A stretch of DNA of 64,000 nucleotides, taken from positions 8,656,501 through 8,720,500 of the forward strand of contig NZ_CP048222.1 of assembly GCF_010119975.1 (NCBI RefSeq), given 5' to 3'. Shown here in pieces: positions 43,880 to 55,300 of the stretch; position 1 is the stretch's first letter, and every line of letters begins with the position of its first letter. Both the position numbers and the translations under genes were made by a program. A model generated the notes under the pieces. It ran no database searches, was not told the origin of the DNA, and saw only the letters and a list, made by a program, of their open reading frames with translations. Origin of the DNA: Rhodocytophaga rosea (GTDB taxonomy: Bacteria; Bacteroidota; Bacteroidia; Cytophagales; 172606-1).

Positions 43880-46825
43880 CTAATTCAGCAGCTCATCGAA
43901 GGTTAATGAAATATAATATAAGCCTCCCACGGATGGATTTCCGAAAGCCTGCGTATAATAGCGGTTAAAAATATTAGATCCTCCTACTTTCAGAATGGAT
44001 TTGATAGCCGGAATTTTATAACTGATCTGTGCATCTATGCTGTTGTAAGCAGGCACAATGGTACTGATTGCCGGCAAAGAAAAAGATGATTCCCACAAAA
44101 AGGCATCCTGCCAGCGCCATACGATATTAAAGCCCAGGTTCTTTACCAGATTCCGGTTTCCAAAACTTACATTAGAGCGGTACCTTGGTGTATTAAACTG
44201 CGTTTGTGCCAGGTTATCATCTCCTTTAATAAGTGAGTTATAGGCCACATTTCCGCCTAAGGTAAAACCTTTAGGTAGCGCATAGTCCAGCCCTAAGGCC
44301 CAGCCATGCGCGGTAATCGTGCCTGAACTGTTTTCAGGGAACGCATAAATCTGCCTGGTACCAGCCAGGCCAATTAAAGCCAATGGATTAGAAGGTCCTT
44401 CCGTTGGGTTAGATTGAATGACAATCTGCTGGCCATTAAAGTTTTTATAGGCATTGTAATAATAATAGGCATCAATCATCAGCTTGTTTCCAATCAGGCT
44501 TTTGTACCCGATTTCATAAGATTGCACCCGTTCCGGCTTAAATTCTTTAAATTGATACGGCTGGAGTACGCTTAACGAAGCCTGATACCCTATACCAAAA
44601 GCTGTTTGGGCGACAGCTGCCTGAATCGCAGCAGGGTTATTTGGAACTTGTCCGGTAGCTACTAGCCCCTGCACTATTGTTAGCGCTTGTTGAATAGTGG
44701 CTGCACTTGTAGCACTTGCCTGAATAGCACCACCAAAGGCAGTCAGATTATCCCGGGTATAAACCGGGTTGTTAATCATATTAAAACGTTCCCTGAATAC
44801 GGGTAATCCACCAATTAAACGTGCCTGTGGCGTATTTAAATTAATATACTGGTCTTGAGTGGTAGGAATCCGGAAACCAGTCTGGTAGGACAGCCGGATA
44901 TTATGTGTTTTTGCAACTGTATATACAGCAGAAAGCCTGGGGCTGAACTGACCTTTAAAGTTTTCATTTTTATCATACCGGATAGAACCTGTTAGTTTCA
45001 GGTTATCGGCCAGAATACGCTTAGAAGCCTGTACATAACCTCCATATTCACGGATATTAAATTCTTTCCCATCAGTATCCTGCAGAAATAAAGTTCCTTC
45101 TGAATTCAGGTCGTATAACCGGTAATTGCCACCCACGATCACTTCAGCAAAGTTGATGAGTTTATTCAGGTTATACATTCCTTCCAGGTGATACAAATTG
45201 GTCTTATCTGTAAATCTGGCTCCCTGTGGAAGAGGAGTATTAGTAATCTGGTCTTTTGCTGTGTTAAATTGAGAAGTTCCGGGTTGAAAACGATTCTGAT
45301 CAGCGAAACTCCTGGCTCCCAGGTGTGCCTGATCATCTGAAGCACCGGTTAGTTTTGCCTGTAAAAAAGCAGCTGTATACGTGGGAAACCATTGTGATAC
45401 ACTTGGACTATAAGCTTCGTTCATCAACACACCCAGGGTACCTGCCGCATAAGAGTCTCCGGAACGTTCCTGTGTGGTATATCCCCGTATAAAAAAATTA
45501 GATCCTTTTAGTTCCAGTTTAGTTTGCAAAAGATCAAAACCAGTGAGTGAATAACGGTCTATACCAGTATACATGGTAGTGCCTGTTCCATAATTTGCCT
45601 GAAGAATAGCTTCTATATTCTCAGTAATCCGGTAATGCAGCGCACCACTGAATTTTATACTTTCGGTATTATAATTTGACAGATCTGCTTCCTGGTAGCC
45701 GGTTCTGGTGACAAACTGATTGGGAATCAATGATTGAAGTTGATTTACACTCACTCCTTTATCCGCTGATATTGGGTTTAACACCTGTGTCACAAAAGCA
45801 GGGTTAGTGGCTACTGCCTGAAGATTTCCAGAATTTTCATCGCCATATAAATTTACACCATTATAATCGGGATTGGTTTGCCGGTTGCTCAGTTGCCACA
45901 GGTCAGCATTTTTATCACGTGCATCGGTTGCCCGCCAGTCGATAGCCCGTAAGTAAGAGGCATTCACTTTAAAGGCGAATTTATTATTAAATGCCTTTGC
46001 ATAGCGAATAGAATAATCCTGCATGGCATTGGGATCTACTCCGCTTTTTCCGATGTTCATCACGCCTACCTTAGCCGTAGCACTTAAACCCTGGTATTGA
46101 AAAGGACTTTTACTAGTCATAAGCACAATACCCTGTATGGCATTAGGTCCATACAAAGCAGAAGCCGCTCCCGGCAACACTTCTACACTTTCTACATCCA
46201 GCTCTGACATGCCCACAATGTTGCCCACTGAAAAGTTCAGTCCAGGTGCCTGGTTATCCATACCATCAATTAATTGTACCAGTCTGGCATTCCCATTTGA
46301 ATTAAATCCACGTGTATTCACCGACTTAAAGGTTAAGCTTTGGGTATTCAGGTCGATGCCTTTAATATTGGCTAAGGCATCATAAAAATTGGAAGCCGGT
46401 GAATCTCGGATGGTACGAATGTCCATCTTTTCTATGGATACCGGCGACTGTAAAATACTTTCTTCTACCCTTGAAGCTGACACTACTATTTCTTGTCCCA
46501 TGATGATTTGCTCCTTTAAGGCAAATTCAAGGCTCGATTCTCCGCTGGAGATTTCTTTTTCCTGGGTTTCATATCCTACCGTTGATACCACCAACGTAAA
46601 CGGAAGTGGTGTTGATGTGGAAAGTAAAAAGTTTCCCCTGGCATCCGTAACAGTACCTACCAGTTTGCCTTTCACCGAAATATTAACCCCTGCCAGCGCA
46701 TCCTGACTGGCGGAGTCTGTTACCCGGCCGCTCACGGTGACGCCTTGTGCTGATACGCTATGAGCAAAAAACAGTATGGTCAGGCTTATCAGCCAGGTCC
46801 ACAAATGAGTTGAGGTGGGTTGCAT
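43880..46825 (-). CDS. TonB-dependent receptor with carboxypeptidase-regulatory-like N-terminal domain
   Basis: 981 residues, signal peptide ending HSVSAQ. Residues ~28-110 form the CarboxypepD_reg-like domain (VTVSGRVTDSASQDALAGVNI, GTVTDARGNF). The plug domain follows (VESILQSPVSIEKMDI, NTRGFNSNGNARLVQLIDGMDN, VEVLPGAASALYGPNAIQGIV) and then the 22-stranded barrel, ending YISLTFDELLN. This is an outer-membrane active importer. It has no SusD partner on either side, so it is not a canonical SusC/D pair. The substrate is unknown; neighbours suggest a polysaccharide or oligosaccharide, but siderophore or peptide import is equally possible from sequence alone. Confidence 0.92.
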   Translation of the reverse strand: MQPTSTHLWTWLISLTILFFAHSVSAQGVTVSGRVTDSASQDALAGVNISVKGKLVGTVTDARGNFLLSTSTPLPFTLVVSTVGYETQEKEISSGESSLEFALKEQIIMGQEIVVSASRVEESILQSPVSIEKMDIRTIRDSPASNFYDALANIKGIDLNTQSLTFKSVNTRGFNSNGNARLVQLIDGMDNQAPGLNFSVGNIVGMSELDVESVEVLPGAASALYGPNAIQGIVLMTSKSPFQYQGLSATAKVGVMNIGKSGVDPNAMQDYSIRYAKAFNNKFAFKVNASYLRAIDWRATDARDKNADLWQLSNRQTNPDYNGVNLYGDENSGNLQAVATNPAFVTQVLNPISADKGVSVNQLQSLIPNQFVTRTGYQEADLSNYNTESIKFSGALHYRITENIEAILQANYGTGTTMYTGIDRYSLTGFDLLQTKLELKGSNFFIRGYTTQERSGDSYAAGTLGVLMNEAYSPSVSQWFPTYTAAFLQAKLTGASDDQAHLGARSFADQNRFQPGTSQFNTAKDQITNTPLPQGARFTDKTNLYHLEGMYNLNKLINFAEVIVGGNYRLYDLNSEGTLFLQDTDGKEFNIREYGGYVQASKRILADNLKLTGSIRYDKNENFKGQFSPRLSAVYTVAKTHNIRLSYQTGFRIPTTQDQYINLNTPQARLIGGLPVFRERFNMINNPVYTRDNLTAFGGAIQASATSAATIQQALTIVQGLVATGQVPNNPAAIQAAVAQTAFGIGYQASLSVLQPYQFKEFKPERVQSYEIGYKSLIGNKLMIDAYYYYNAYKNFNGQQIVIQSNPTEGPSNPLALIGLAGTRQIYAFPENSSGTITAHGWALGLDYALPKGFTLGGNVAYNSLIKGDDNLAQTQFNTPRYRSNVSFGNRNLVKNLGFNIVWRWQDAFLWESSFSLPAISTIVPAYNSIDAQISYKIPAIKSILKVGGSNIFNRYYTQAFGNPSVGGLYYISLTFDELLN

Positions 46826-47072
46826 AAAAGGAGCATTTATAGTGAGAAAAAAATAAAAATATTTTCAGTTAAAATAGCAATTAATTAATATTAAATATTA
46901 AAAATCAACTAAACAATTATCTCTACAAGAATTTATACTTTTCAATTTTACTGTATAGACAATTAATTCATAGGCAAGTGCTTATTGAAAACTTTGAGTA
47001 ATTCCTATAATTATGGATGCCCAATATTCCATATAATATTATCAGATTCAGCGAGAGTTATACTTTCGTCTA
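46826..47072. other. promoter region of the TonB receptor gene
   Basis: AT-rich spacer between the receptor start and the terminator of the upstream lyase-like gene. It must carry the receptor promoter, but no clear consensus was found. Confidence 0.4.
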
Positions 47073-47113
47073 AATAAAAAGAGCCGGCTAATGATTAGCC
47101 AGCTCTTTTTATT
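47073..47113 (-). terminator. intrinsic terminator of the lyase-like gene
   Basis: AATAAAAAGAGC / GCTCTTTTTATT plus an inner GGCTA / TAGCC, separated by one C-A mismatch, around loop ATGAT. A very stable hairpin with A/T flanks, 18 bases after the stop codon at 47132. Confidence 0.85.
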
Positions 47114-47131
47114 AAATGTAACTGAAATTAC

Positions 47132-49693
47132 TTATTGTTTCACGAACTTCTTAATGACTGATTCATTTCCTACCAATACTTTAACCAGATACATTCCGGC
47201 AGGAAGCTCTGGAAGTTCAATTTTTTCATCCAGCTGATATGATACCGAAGGATAGGTTTCTTCATATAATACATTGCCGATCATATCCATTACGACCAGC
47301 GCAACATCCGTTTCAGCATTCATTTCAACAAATAGAGTGAACACACCAGGATTAGGATTAGGTGCAATGATTACATCGGTTATCTTTGACAATTCCGGAT
47401 CTCCTCCTTCTACACTAAAATCCTGCCGGGCAATAGCATCAGTTAAGCTATTAGGCAGATTGTAAACCAGATACCCAGCCCATAACAGGTCTACTCTTCC
47501 TGCCATTACATCTTTACCGTCCAATGCATATCTATCAAATTTCACACTGCTGGATGTAGATGATATTTCAACCCCATTTACCACTATGGATTTCACAAAC
47601 AGGTTTCTGTCTTCTCCATTGGCATTCCTGTCATTGTCATAATGAACCACTACCTGGCTTAGGTCACTAATGTTCCAGTCTGAAGTAAACGTGTAATCCT
47701 TCAAACTATTTGTTGTATACGCTTCGCCAATAACCGTACCTTTGATCATAACTTTGAAATGTCCATATACGCCTGAACTGATAGTGCTATACGCTTTTAC
47801 AGTTACTGTGGTACCATTTGAAGGTGCTGGTTCTTCCACCGGATCTTCATCATTTTGATATCCGGAAGGCTTGAACACCAAAGCCCCATTCCAAAGCATA
47901 GCTGTCTGTCCATTAATGATGTCTTTTCCATCAATATTGAATTTATCATACTTCACATTACTCGCATTTGCTTTTATGTTTTGACTTCCAACCGTTATTG
48001 AATTGATAAAAAGATCCTTTCCGGTATCATCATTATAGTGATGAATCATTACAGTTTTTATGTCACTAAGAGAAAACTTAGTTGTGAATTTAAGGTTTTG
48101 TACAGAACTGGAAGCTGTAACATCACCCACAATAATCCCATTTACAATTACTCTGAATTTAGGGGAATTCTTACCATACGCACTTACAGTAATCGTATTA
48201 TTAGCATTTGGATCTGATTGCAAGGAAGATGGATTAGAGATATTTACATAAGGCCATACTTTATTCTCCATTTGTCCGAACATAAAGAGCATACCCGGAT
48301 AAGTATCCCAGGAACCACCAAATGGAACATGGGGACCTGAGCCGGCAGGACCGCTAGGATAAGGTTTTACATTGGAAGCAGTACGGGTATATAATTTTTT
48401 TGTTCTATCATTTTTGAAATACAGATTCGGTTTAGAAAACCATAATTCATTTATTGCAAACCAACCATCTCCTTCATCTATATTATTGATCTGGTAGTTA
48501 GTATTCTGGTTGCCTGATGAGGCAGTTCCATACCGCCTAACCGTGCCATCTACATAATTTAGCACATGGTTTACTACCAGCGCCAGATTTTTTGTGCCAC
48601 CACTTGTACCATATGCACCCTGTGATGTAGTAAACCGGTAAAGTTCTGCATCTCCCGCACGTGCAAAATGGTCTGCAACATCTACAGCATCAAAAATTGA
48701 ATGTGACACATATGACCAACCGGCATCAGGAAAACCTTCTGTCCAGCGTTGAAATTCAGCTGATGTGCCATCAGGATATATGCTATACATAAGCATTTCC
48801 TTTACATATCGTTTTCCACTGTTTTTTAATACGCTTGCATTTTGCATAATACCTACCAAAGCGAAATATTTCACTTGTGCACTTCTCCGGTTATTATAGG
48901 CACGTCCTATACTTGAGGTTTTATAGCCATTATAATGAGTAGTTCTTCCATAGCTTGCACTCATCATATGTGCATATTCACTTAAGGTATAATTGTCACT
49001 ACTGCGGTTAACATAATATTTACCTAAGTCCTGATCTACATTTAATTGCAAGAAAATGGCTGCATCATAAAACCACTTATCAAGTTTATTTCTATCAGAA
49101 TCAGATAAAGTGCTTTTTATATAATCGTATGCAAATAACAAACGGGTAAGCCAGGAAGCAATAGGATAAGCAGGAGGCGCATCTCCTAAGTTAGTACACC
49201 AACGGGACCTAACAGCAAAATTAGCATTAGCTTCAGAGGATTGTGCAATTAATTCATTACGGACAGCATTTCTGTAACTGATATCACCTGTAATCAGGTA
49301 AACAAAAGCAGCATCCCTAAGCTTTTTTCCGTTGTTTGTGGGTTCACTTGCCCCCACTTGTACACAAGAACCAGTTGACACTCCCTTGTATCTTTCCGCA
49401 GAAGGATTGCTCAGGAATGATTTAGCATTTGAGGTAATACGGTCCCAGTCAGCAGGAGAACTAGTACTTTCATATCCAAAATGCTTATAAGGCCCAACAT
49501 TTGCCCGTTTCCGCCATATATCTAATTCCTGCTGTGTAAAATGTAAACCTAATCTGGTTTGAGCAGAAATTTCGCAAAATACTAAAACAACAAATACTAA
49601 ACTTAAAGAAAGGCGTTTGCTTAAAGCAAAGGGGGAATAAAAGAATGGAAGTTTCACTGCACGTGTGTGCAGTGTGAAAAATAGCGATTTCAT
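47132..49693 (-). CDS. secreted alginate-lyase-like protein with two CBM60-like domains and type A T9SS domain
   Basis: 853 residues, hydrophobic signal ending CEISAQ (~45). Residues ~50-485 are an alpha/alpha-toroid related to alginate lyases: DWDRITSNAKSFLSNPSAE, 'RSRWCTNLGDAPPAYPIASWLTRLLFAYDYI', GRTTHYNGYKTSS, YNNRRSAQVKYFALVGIM, YPDGTSAEFQRWTEGFPDAG. Two CBM60-like modules follow at ~498-610 (ITVSAYGKNSPKFRVIVNG, HYNDDTGKDLFINSI) and ~628-746 (VTVKAYSTI, HYDNDRNANGEDRNLFVKSI). The last ~85 residues are a type A T9SS sorting domain (PNPNPGVFTLFV, ELPAGMYLVKVLVGNESVIKKFVKQ). It is probably a cell-surface or released polysaccharide-degrading enzyme. Glycan specificity is unknown; xylan-type or uronic-acid polymers are guesses from family knowledge. 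Confidence 0.78.
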   Translation of the reverse strand: MKSLFFTLHTRAVKLPFFYSPFALSKRLSLSLVFVVLVFCEISAQTRLGLHFTQQELDIWRKRANVGPYKHFGYESTSSPADWDRITSNAKSFLSNPSAERYKGVSTGSCVQVGASEPTNNGKKLRDAAFVYLITGDISYRNAVRNELIAQSSEANANFAVRSRWCTNLGDAPPAYPIASWLTRLLFAYDYIKSTLSDSDRNKLDKWFYDAAIFLQLNVDQDLGKYYVNRSSDNYTLSEYAHMMSASYGRTTHYNGYKTSSIGRAYNNRRSAQVKYFALVGIMQNASVLKNSGKRYVKEMLMYSIYPDGTSAEFQRWTEGFPDAGWSYVSHSIFDAVDVADHFARAGDAELYRFTTSQGAYGTSGGTKNLALVVNHVLNYVDGTVRRYGTASSGNQNTNYQINNIDEGDGWFAINELWFSKPNLYFKNDRTKKLYTRTASNVKPYPSGPAGSGPHVPFGGSWDTYPGMLFMFGQMENKVWPYVNISNPSSLQSDPNANNTITVSAYGKNSPKFRVIVNGIIVGDVTASSSVQNLKFTTKFSLSDIKTVMIHHYNDDTGKDLFINSITVGSQNIKANASNVKYDKFNIDGKDIINGQTAMLWNGALVFKPSGYQNDEDPVEEPAPSNGTTVTVKAYSTISSGVYGHFKVMIKGTVIGEAYTTNSLKDYTFTSDWNISDLSQVVVHYDNDRNANGEDRNLFVKSIVVNGVEISSTSSSVKFDRYALDGKDVMAGRVDLLWAGYLVYNLPNSLTDAIARQDFSVEGGDPELSKITDVIIAPNPNPGVFTLFVEMNAETDVALVVMDMIGNVLYEETYPSVSYQLDEKIELPELPAGMYLVKVLVGNESVIKKFVKQ

Positions 49694-50799
49694 AATGCAA
49701 AATTTAAAGTGTATGTAAGTGTATATTCGGTATTAATTCTTCCTCTGAATAAATTTAAAAGCGCGATTGTCAGAGGAGTTCACAGATAAAAAGAGGCGAT
49801 ATCAATAAAAATGAGAGGAGTGGGTGATTTGTTTCAACCGAAGAAAGAGAATCAGAAGAATGTAATGAATGAATAATTGTAAACCCATAGAGTAAGGATA
49901 ATATTTAGTTAGTGATTAAATTTAAGATTATATAATTACCGCATAACTTTTGTGTAAAATCCATAACTAAAACTATTAAAACACTAGTTTATGATAAAAC
50001 TACTAACTCTGAATATAAGAGTCGGATTCAAAGGGTAGTTTGGGTTTGGCTATACTCACCGGTAATGTAAGTATGATATAGAAGTAAAGTGCATTAAAAA
50101 ATCCTACTTTACTATAGTTTTTAAACTCAAAACTAAAAATGAAATTGTAATAAACAATCCATTTTTTGTAATTTCATTATAAAGTATACATAATTCTTTA
50201 AATAGTTATATTTTATATTTATAATAAGAGTTTTGCCTCATGTAATTTATAGTTTCTCATTTAGAAAATTCTAAGTATAAAACTCAATTGCAACAAATCA
50301 TTTTAGAAAATATGCCTAAGAATTTATTAATTTTTATATCGGGAGGATTTTGATATTGAAATCACAGATAAATATTTCTATTTTCTGTACTATTTTTTAT
50401 TATAACCTATAAACGAATTGTTATCTCATATAAATTATTCATATCCTATCAATAAGTAACAGATGTATTCTTTTTATTTCTTAAAAAATCCTGGAAATAT
50501 TACTAAAATAAAGAGTGTTTGTACTTACTAACATTGCTTAAATAACTGTGTATAGCAAATGTATTGTGATTCATATACAACAGTATTTCTGCATAAGAGC
50601 TGCATTTTTAGTGGATAATTCCTTCAACTGTTAGGCAAAAAATTCCCATTGGAGAATATCGCAATCATCTTGAGCTATTTGTAACTTTTTATATACTTAC
50701 ATAATTGCCTAGTTATAACTAAAAAGGTTAACAAGACATAAAGCCATTGTTAACCTTGAGTAGTCATTTTAAATTAGCTGGTAAATTGTTGAGAATTGA
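49694..50799. other. long AT-rich intergenic region
   Basis: 1106 bases between the PorP/SprF gene terminator and the lyase-like gene, both on the minus strand. No ORF of substance in six frames. One CAAATGTA (50556-50563) reads TACATTTG on the minus strand, matching the Bacteroidota -7 box, but without a well-placed TTTG. Apart from the terminator near its right end I see no structure; it is probably the promoter/regulatory region of the lyase-like gene. Confidence 0.5.
50720..50757 (-). terminator. terminator of the giant gene / PorP-SprF unit
   Basis: A perfect 11-bp stem AAGGTTAACAA (50724-50734) / TTGTTAACCTT (50747-50757); on the minus strand TTTAG follows. It lies 43 bases after the PorP/SprF stop. 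Confidence 0.8.
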
Positions 50800-52236
50800 T
50801 TACTCTACAATCAAAACCCAGGTATCTGCAAAGCCTTTCATTTTTCTGAGCTTATCCCTTTCGAATCTGGCCTTGTTTACATCCTTGGTATATAGCACAT
50901 AAGTGTAGTAATACAATGATTTTGAGCTAAATCCAAAACGGCTTTCAAAATAAGTATCTGACAAATATTCGTGATATTTCATGGCATTGTCAAAAATCCG
51001 GAAAGCGCTTACTACCACATAATATCCTTTTTCCATTTCCATAGGATGTTCCTTCTTTTGAACCACTATTTTTTGTTCTGGTTTACCTGCTACTTCCCCA
51101 TCAAACATTTTGTTTACGGACTCTTCAGGTTTAGAAGCAGGAGTTGAAGATTGTTTCTCTTGCGCCGTTATTTTTTTCTGTGCTGCCGTTTCAGATTTTT
51201 CTTCAGAAACTTCTTTGGTTTGGGAATCTGGTAATTTAGCCAGCTCTTTTTCGATATAGGCATCTTTGGCATCTTTCAATTTTTCTGCCGGAGTCTTTTT
51301 GTGAGAAGCAGTAGGAATATTTCTATTTACACTCTTCCGTTCTTCTCTCTTCCTGTTTCCAAACCGCATACTCAACATAATCTCATGCGAACCACCAGAA
51401 TAATTTGAAATTTTGGAAGGTCCCATCTCATATACATAACTAAATCTGAGCTTATCATTCAATTTAATACCTGCAAAAGCAGCCGGACCATTATTATGCC
51501 GGTAAGCTGCTCCTGCCCAGAATTTATCATAAAAATAGACGGTACCCAGAGCTTCAAACTGACTAGGCATACCATCAGCAATCTGATAAACCATCTGCGG
51601 TTCAAAAACAATGCTGCTTTGAGAAAAATTAAATTTATAGCCAGCCGAAAATAAATAATGATCCAGTCGTTTAACCTGTAATTGATTCTTCAGATTAGTT
51701 TGCACCACATTCCGCTGAAACAGTTTAGGAAGAGAAGCACTTAAAGTCAGTTTTTTGTATTGATAACTCACCCCAGCATTTCCATCGAAAAACATGCCTC
51801 TGTTTCTGATATTACTCAGGGCCGGATCGCTGATATTTTCAACTTTTTCCAGGTCTATTCCATTTGTACCTAAGCCTCCAGAAAGACCTGCTCTTAAATA
51901 TTGATCATCTGCCAGCTTTGCAGTATAGGCTACTGTAAAAACGCCTGAAGTAGTGGAAAGCAAACCACGGGAATAGTTACTGATGCGAAAGCCATAAGCC
52001 ATTTTACCCTTTGTAGGCAAGTGAACGCTTAAATCAGAAGTAACTGGTGCCCCTTCTACGCCCATCCACTGGCGGCGATGTGTCAAATATACTTCGTTAT
52101 AACCGTTAACACCAGCCAATGCAGGGTTATACACATACGGGTTAATATAATAATGACTGAAAGTAGGTAATTGTTGCGCATACAAATATACCTGCACAAA
52201 AATTAGAAACGGAAGCGTACACACAAATTTCTTCAT
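50800..52236 (-). CDS. PorP/SprF family T9SS membrane protein with SPOR-like C-terminal domain
   Basis: 478 residues from ATG 52236 (MKKFVCTLPFLIFVQVYLYAQ signal, cut in two here: MKKFVCTLPFLIFVQ, VYLYAQ). The PorP/SprF barrel spans ~20-300: LPTFSHYYINPYVYNPALAGVN, YLTHRRQWMGVEGAPVTSD, 'YRHNNGPAAFAGIKLNDKL', ending HEIMLSMRFG. A charged Lys/Glu-rich linker (~305-400) leads to a final ~75-residue domain, GYYVVVSAFRIFDNAMKYH ... FADTWVLIVE, that resembles SPOR domains, which bind denuded peptidoglycan. PorP/SprF proteins help secrete and attach type B cargo. The gene follows the giant type B cargo gene by 91 bases on the same strand. Confidence 0.85.
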   Translation of the reverse strand: MKKFVCTLPFLIFVQVYLYAQQLPTFSHYYINPYVYNPALAGVNGYNEVYLTHRRQWMGVEGAPVTSDLSVHLPTKGKMAYGFRISNYSRGLLSTTSGVFTVAYTAKLADDQYLRAGLSGGLGTNGIDLEKVENISDPALSNIRNRGMFFDGNAGVSYQYKKLTLSASLPKLFQRNVVQTNLKNQLQVKRLDHYLFSAGYKFNFSQSSIVFEPQMVYQIADGMPSQFEALGTVYFYDKFWAGAAYRHNNGPAAFAGIKLNDKLRFSYVYEMGPSKISNYSGGSHEIMLSMRFGNRKREERKSVNRNIPTASHKKTPAEKLKDAKDAYIEKELAKLPDSQTKEVSEEKSETAAQKKITAQEKQSSTPASKPEESVNKMFDGEVAGKPEQKIVVQKKEHPMEMEKGYYVVVSAFRIFDNAMKYHEYLSDTYFESRFGFSSKSLYYYTYVLYTKDVNKARFERDKLRKMKGFADTWVLIVE

Positions 52237-52327
52237 AGCAATATTGACTTGGCTGAATAATTTCAATCATATGGCTTCAGATGGTTAGGTATAGGTGGCT
52301 TGTTTAATCAGCTATAATTCTCTTTTA

Positions 52328-55300
52328 TTATCTTATCAGGGTGATCGTACCTGTTTTAATATTTCCCTGGGTAGCACTTCTGATCACATAGTAGTAAGCT
52401 TCTGCCATCAAAGGTACTCCCTGATACCGGCCATCCCAGTTGTTGGTGTAAGGCATGGCCTGGAATACTTTATTTCCATTTCTGTTGAAGATAATTACCT
52501 CATAGTCCGGATGCTGCTCAATGTTACTAATCACCCAAAGATCATCAATACCATCTTCATTAGGAGAGAACAGGTAGCTAGGTTTGAGGGTAATAACGGC
52601 CGGTTCTATATTAAAGCATCTGGCTGTATTAGCACTGGCTACTGCTATTCTCTTGGTTCCATTTGGCCCGATAATGGTCCAGGTTAGACTAGTTCCATTT
52701 TTGAAGACGGCAGTGAATGCACGTACGTTTTTACCTGGCGAAAACTTCTCAAGTACTTCACCTTTTAAAGGAGCAGGAGCAAAGAAATTAGAATTACCAG
52801 CAGTTAAGGTAACTTCTTCTGCAGAGGCATTTATATATCCAAAGGTTGCTGTAAATGTACCATTGCCATTGTCAAGTACACACTCTACAATTGGGGTAAT
52901 TTCATTGCCTCTGTTATCACTGTCTTGTACGTCGATTTTTCTGTTAATTGAGCAATTATTAGCATCTGTGATAGTAACCGAATAAGCACCTGCTATAAGT
53001 CCGGAGATAGTTGCGGTAGTAGCGCCCGTAGACCATTTATACTTATAGGGAGCTGTTCCTCCATTTACTGTTACACTGATCGAACCTTTGCTGGAAGCAG
53101 TTTGATGCACGACTGTTTCATTGATTGAAATAGCCGAAGGCTGAGCAATAGTAACGGTTTTGTTTACTTTTGCACCAGCTTTATCGGTAACAGTTACACT
53201 ATACTCTCCTGCTTTCAATCCGGATACTGCTGCGGTAATTGCTCCATTAGACCATTTGTAGCTATAAGGACTTGTTCCGCCGCTTACACTGGCTGTGGCT
53301 GTACCTTCTGCTGAATTGTTACACTCATTGTTCTTGGCACTGATCTGCACCACGAATGGGCTACTTTTCCGCTCTACAATCTCAAAACTAATCGTAACTG
53401 CTTTTCCCTTAACAATCTCTTGATTATATGGGGTTGCTGTTAAGGTATACTTACCAGGCGTTATATTCCATGGTTTTATAGTGGCACCATCATTATTTGC
53501 AATAAAATATGGGGTTGCATAATCACGGTGATAATCTACTGTGTTATTTAGGCTGAACTGCACTTTCTTTATGTACTTCGGATCAGTCGTATTAGCTTGA
53601 ATGCTTAGCTTACGTGTTGGCAAGGTTGCTAATTCCAATACATCTCCATCTTTCAAAGTAGCATAAGCTGAAATCACCTTGTCTGTCTCTGCATTCATCA
53701 GACTTAAACTTATTACAGCTACCTGTGCCTGCTCTTTTTCTACCACAATAGATTTGCTTATTGTACAGTTATTGGCATCCGTAATAGTAGCTTTATAAGA
53801 ACCGGCAGCAACATTTGTCAGATTCTGAGTGGTAGCCCCGGTAGACCATTTATACTTATAGGGAGCTGTTCCTCCATTTACTGTTAAATTGATGGAACCT
53901 TTGCTGGAAGCAGTTTGATGCACGACTGTTTCATTGATTGAAATAGCCGAAGGCTGAGCAATAGTAACGGTTTTGTTTACTTTTGCACCAGCTTTATCGG
54001 TAACAGTTACACTATACTCCCCTGCTTTCAATCCGGATACTGCTGCGGTAATTGCTCCATTAGACCATTTGTAGCTATAAGGACTTGTTCCGCCATTTGC
54101 AGTAGCTGTGGCACTGCCATTGCTTGACCCATTACAAGTAACGTCCTTAGAAGTTACATTGATTGCAAACACTGCTTGTGCACGCACAATGAAAGTTTCA
54201 TTAACCGAACAATTATTATCGTCGGTAACAGTTACTGTATATTCTCCTGCTTTCAACTCAGATACTGAGGCAGTAGTTACTCCATTTGACCACTTATACT
54301 TATAGGGAGCTGTTCCTCCACTTATGGTAAGATCGATGGAACCTTTGCTGGAAGCTGTTTGATGCACGACTGTTTCGCTGATTGAAATAGCCGAAGGCTG
54401 AGCAATAGTAACGGTTTTGGTTACTTTTATACCAGCTTTGTCAGTAACAGTTACACTATACTCGCCTGCTTTTAACCCTGATACCGAGGCAGTAGCCGCT
54501 CCATTTGACCACTTATACTTGTATGGGCTTGTACCTCCACTTACGCTAGCTGTGGCACTACCTTTTGCTCCATTACATCCGGCATTAGCACTATTGATCG
54601 CTATAGCTAAAGGATTCTTCTTTCCTTCCACCAGATAAAAAGTAATTGTTACAGATTTACCATTTTTATTCTTTTTATCATATGCTGTTGCAGTTACAGT
54701 ATATTTACCTGGCTTTAATTTCAATGCATGATATGTATCACCATTATTACCCTCTAACAGGTAAGGAGAATTACGTTCAGTTCTATAATTATCGTTTGAG
54801 TTTAATTTGAACTTTACTTTTAATATTTCCTTCGGATCAGTTGTATTAGCTACAATATTGAAGTTACGGGTAGGTAATGCAGACAAATCCAGGGTATCTC
54901 CATTTTGTAAAGGATCAAAGCCGGTAATCTGGCGTTTAGTATCTACACTAATAAGACTTAAGCTTTGAACAGCCACTTGCGCAAGCATTTCATTTTCTAC
55001 CACAATAGATTTGCTTACTATACAATTATTAGCATCCGTAACAGTAATAGAATAGGTACCGGCAACTATACCAATCAGATCTTTAGCAGCTACGCCCGTA
55101 GACCATTTATACTTATAGGGAGCCGTTCCGCCACTCATACTTAAACGGATGGAACCTTTGGCAGTAGCGGTTTGATGCACGACTGTTTCATTGATTGAAA
55201 TGGCCGAAGGCTGAGCAACAGTAACGGTTTTGGTTACTTTAGCTCCGCTTTTATCAGAAACAGTTACCGTATATTCGCCTGCTTTTAAACCTGAGATAGC

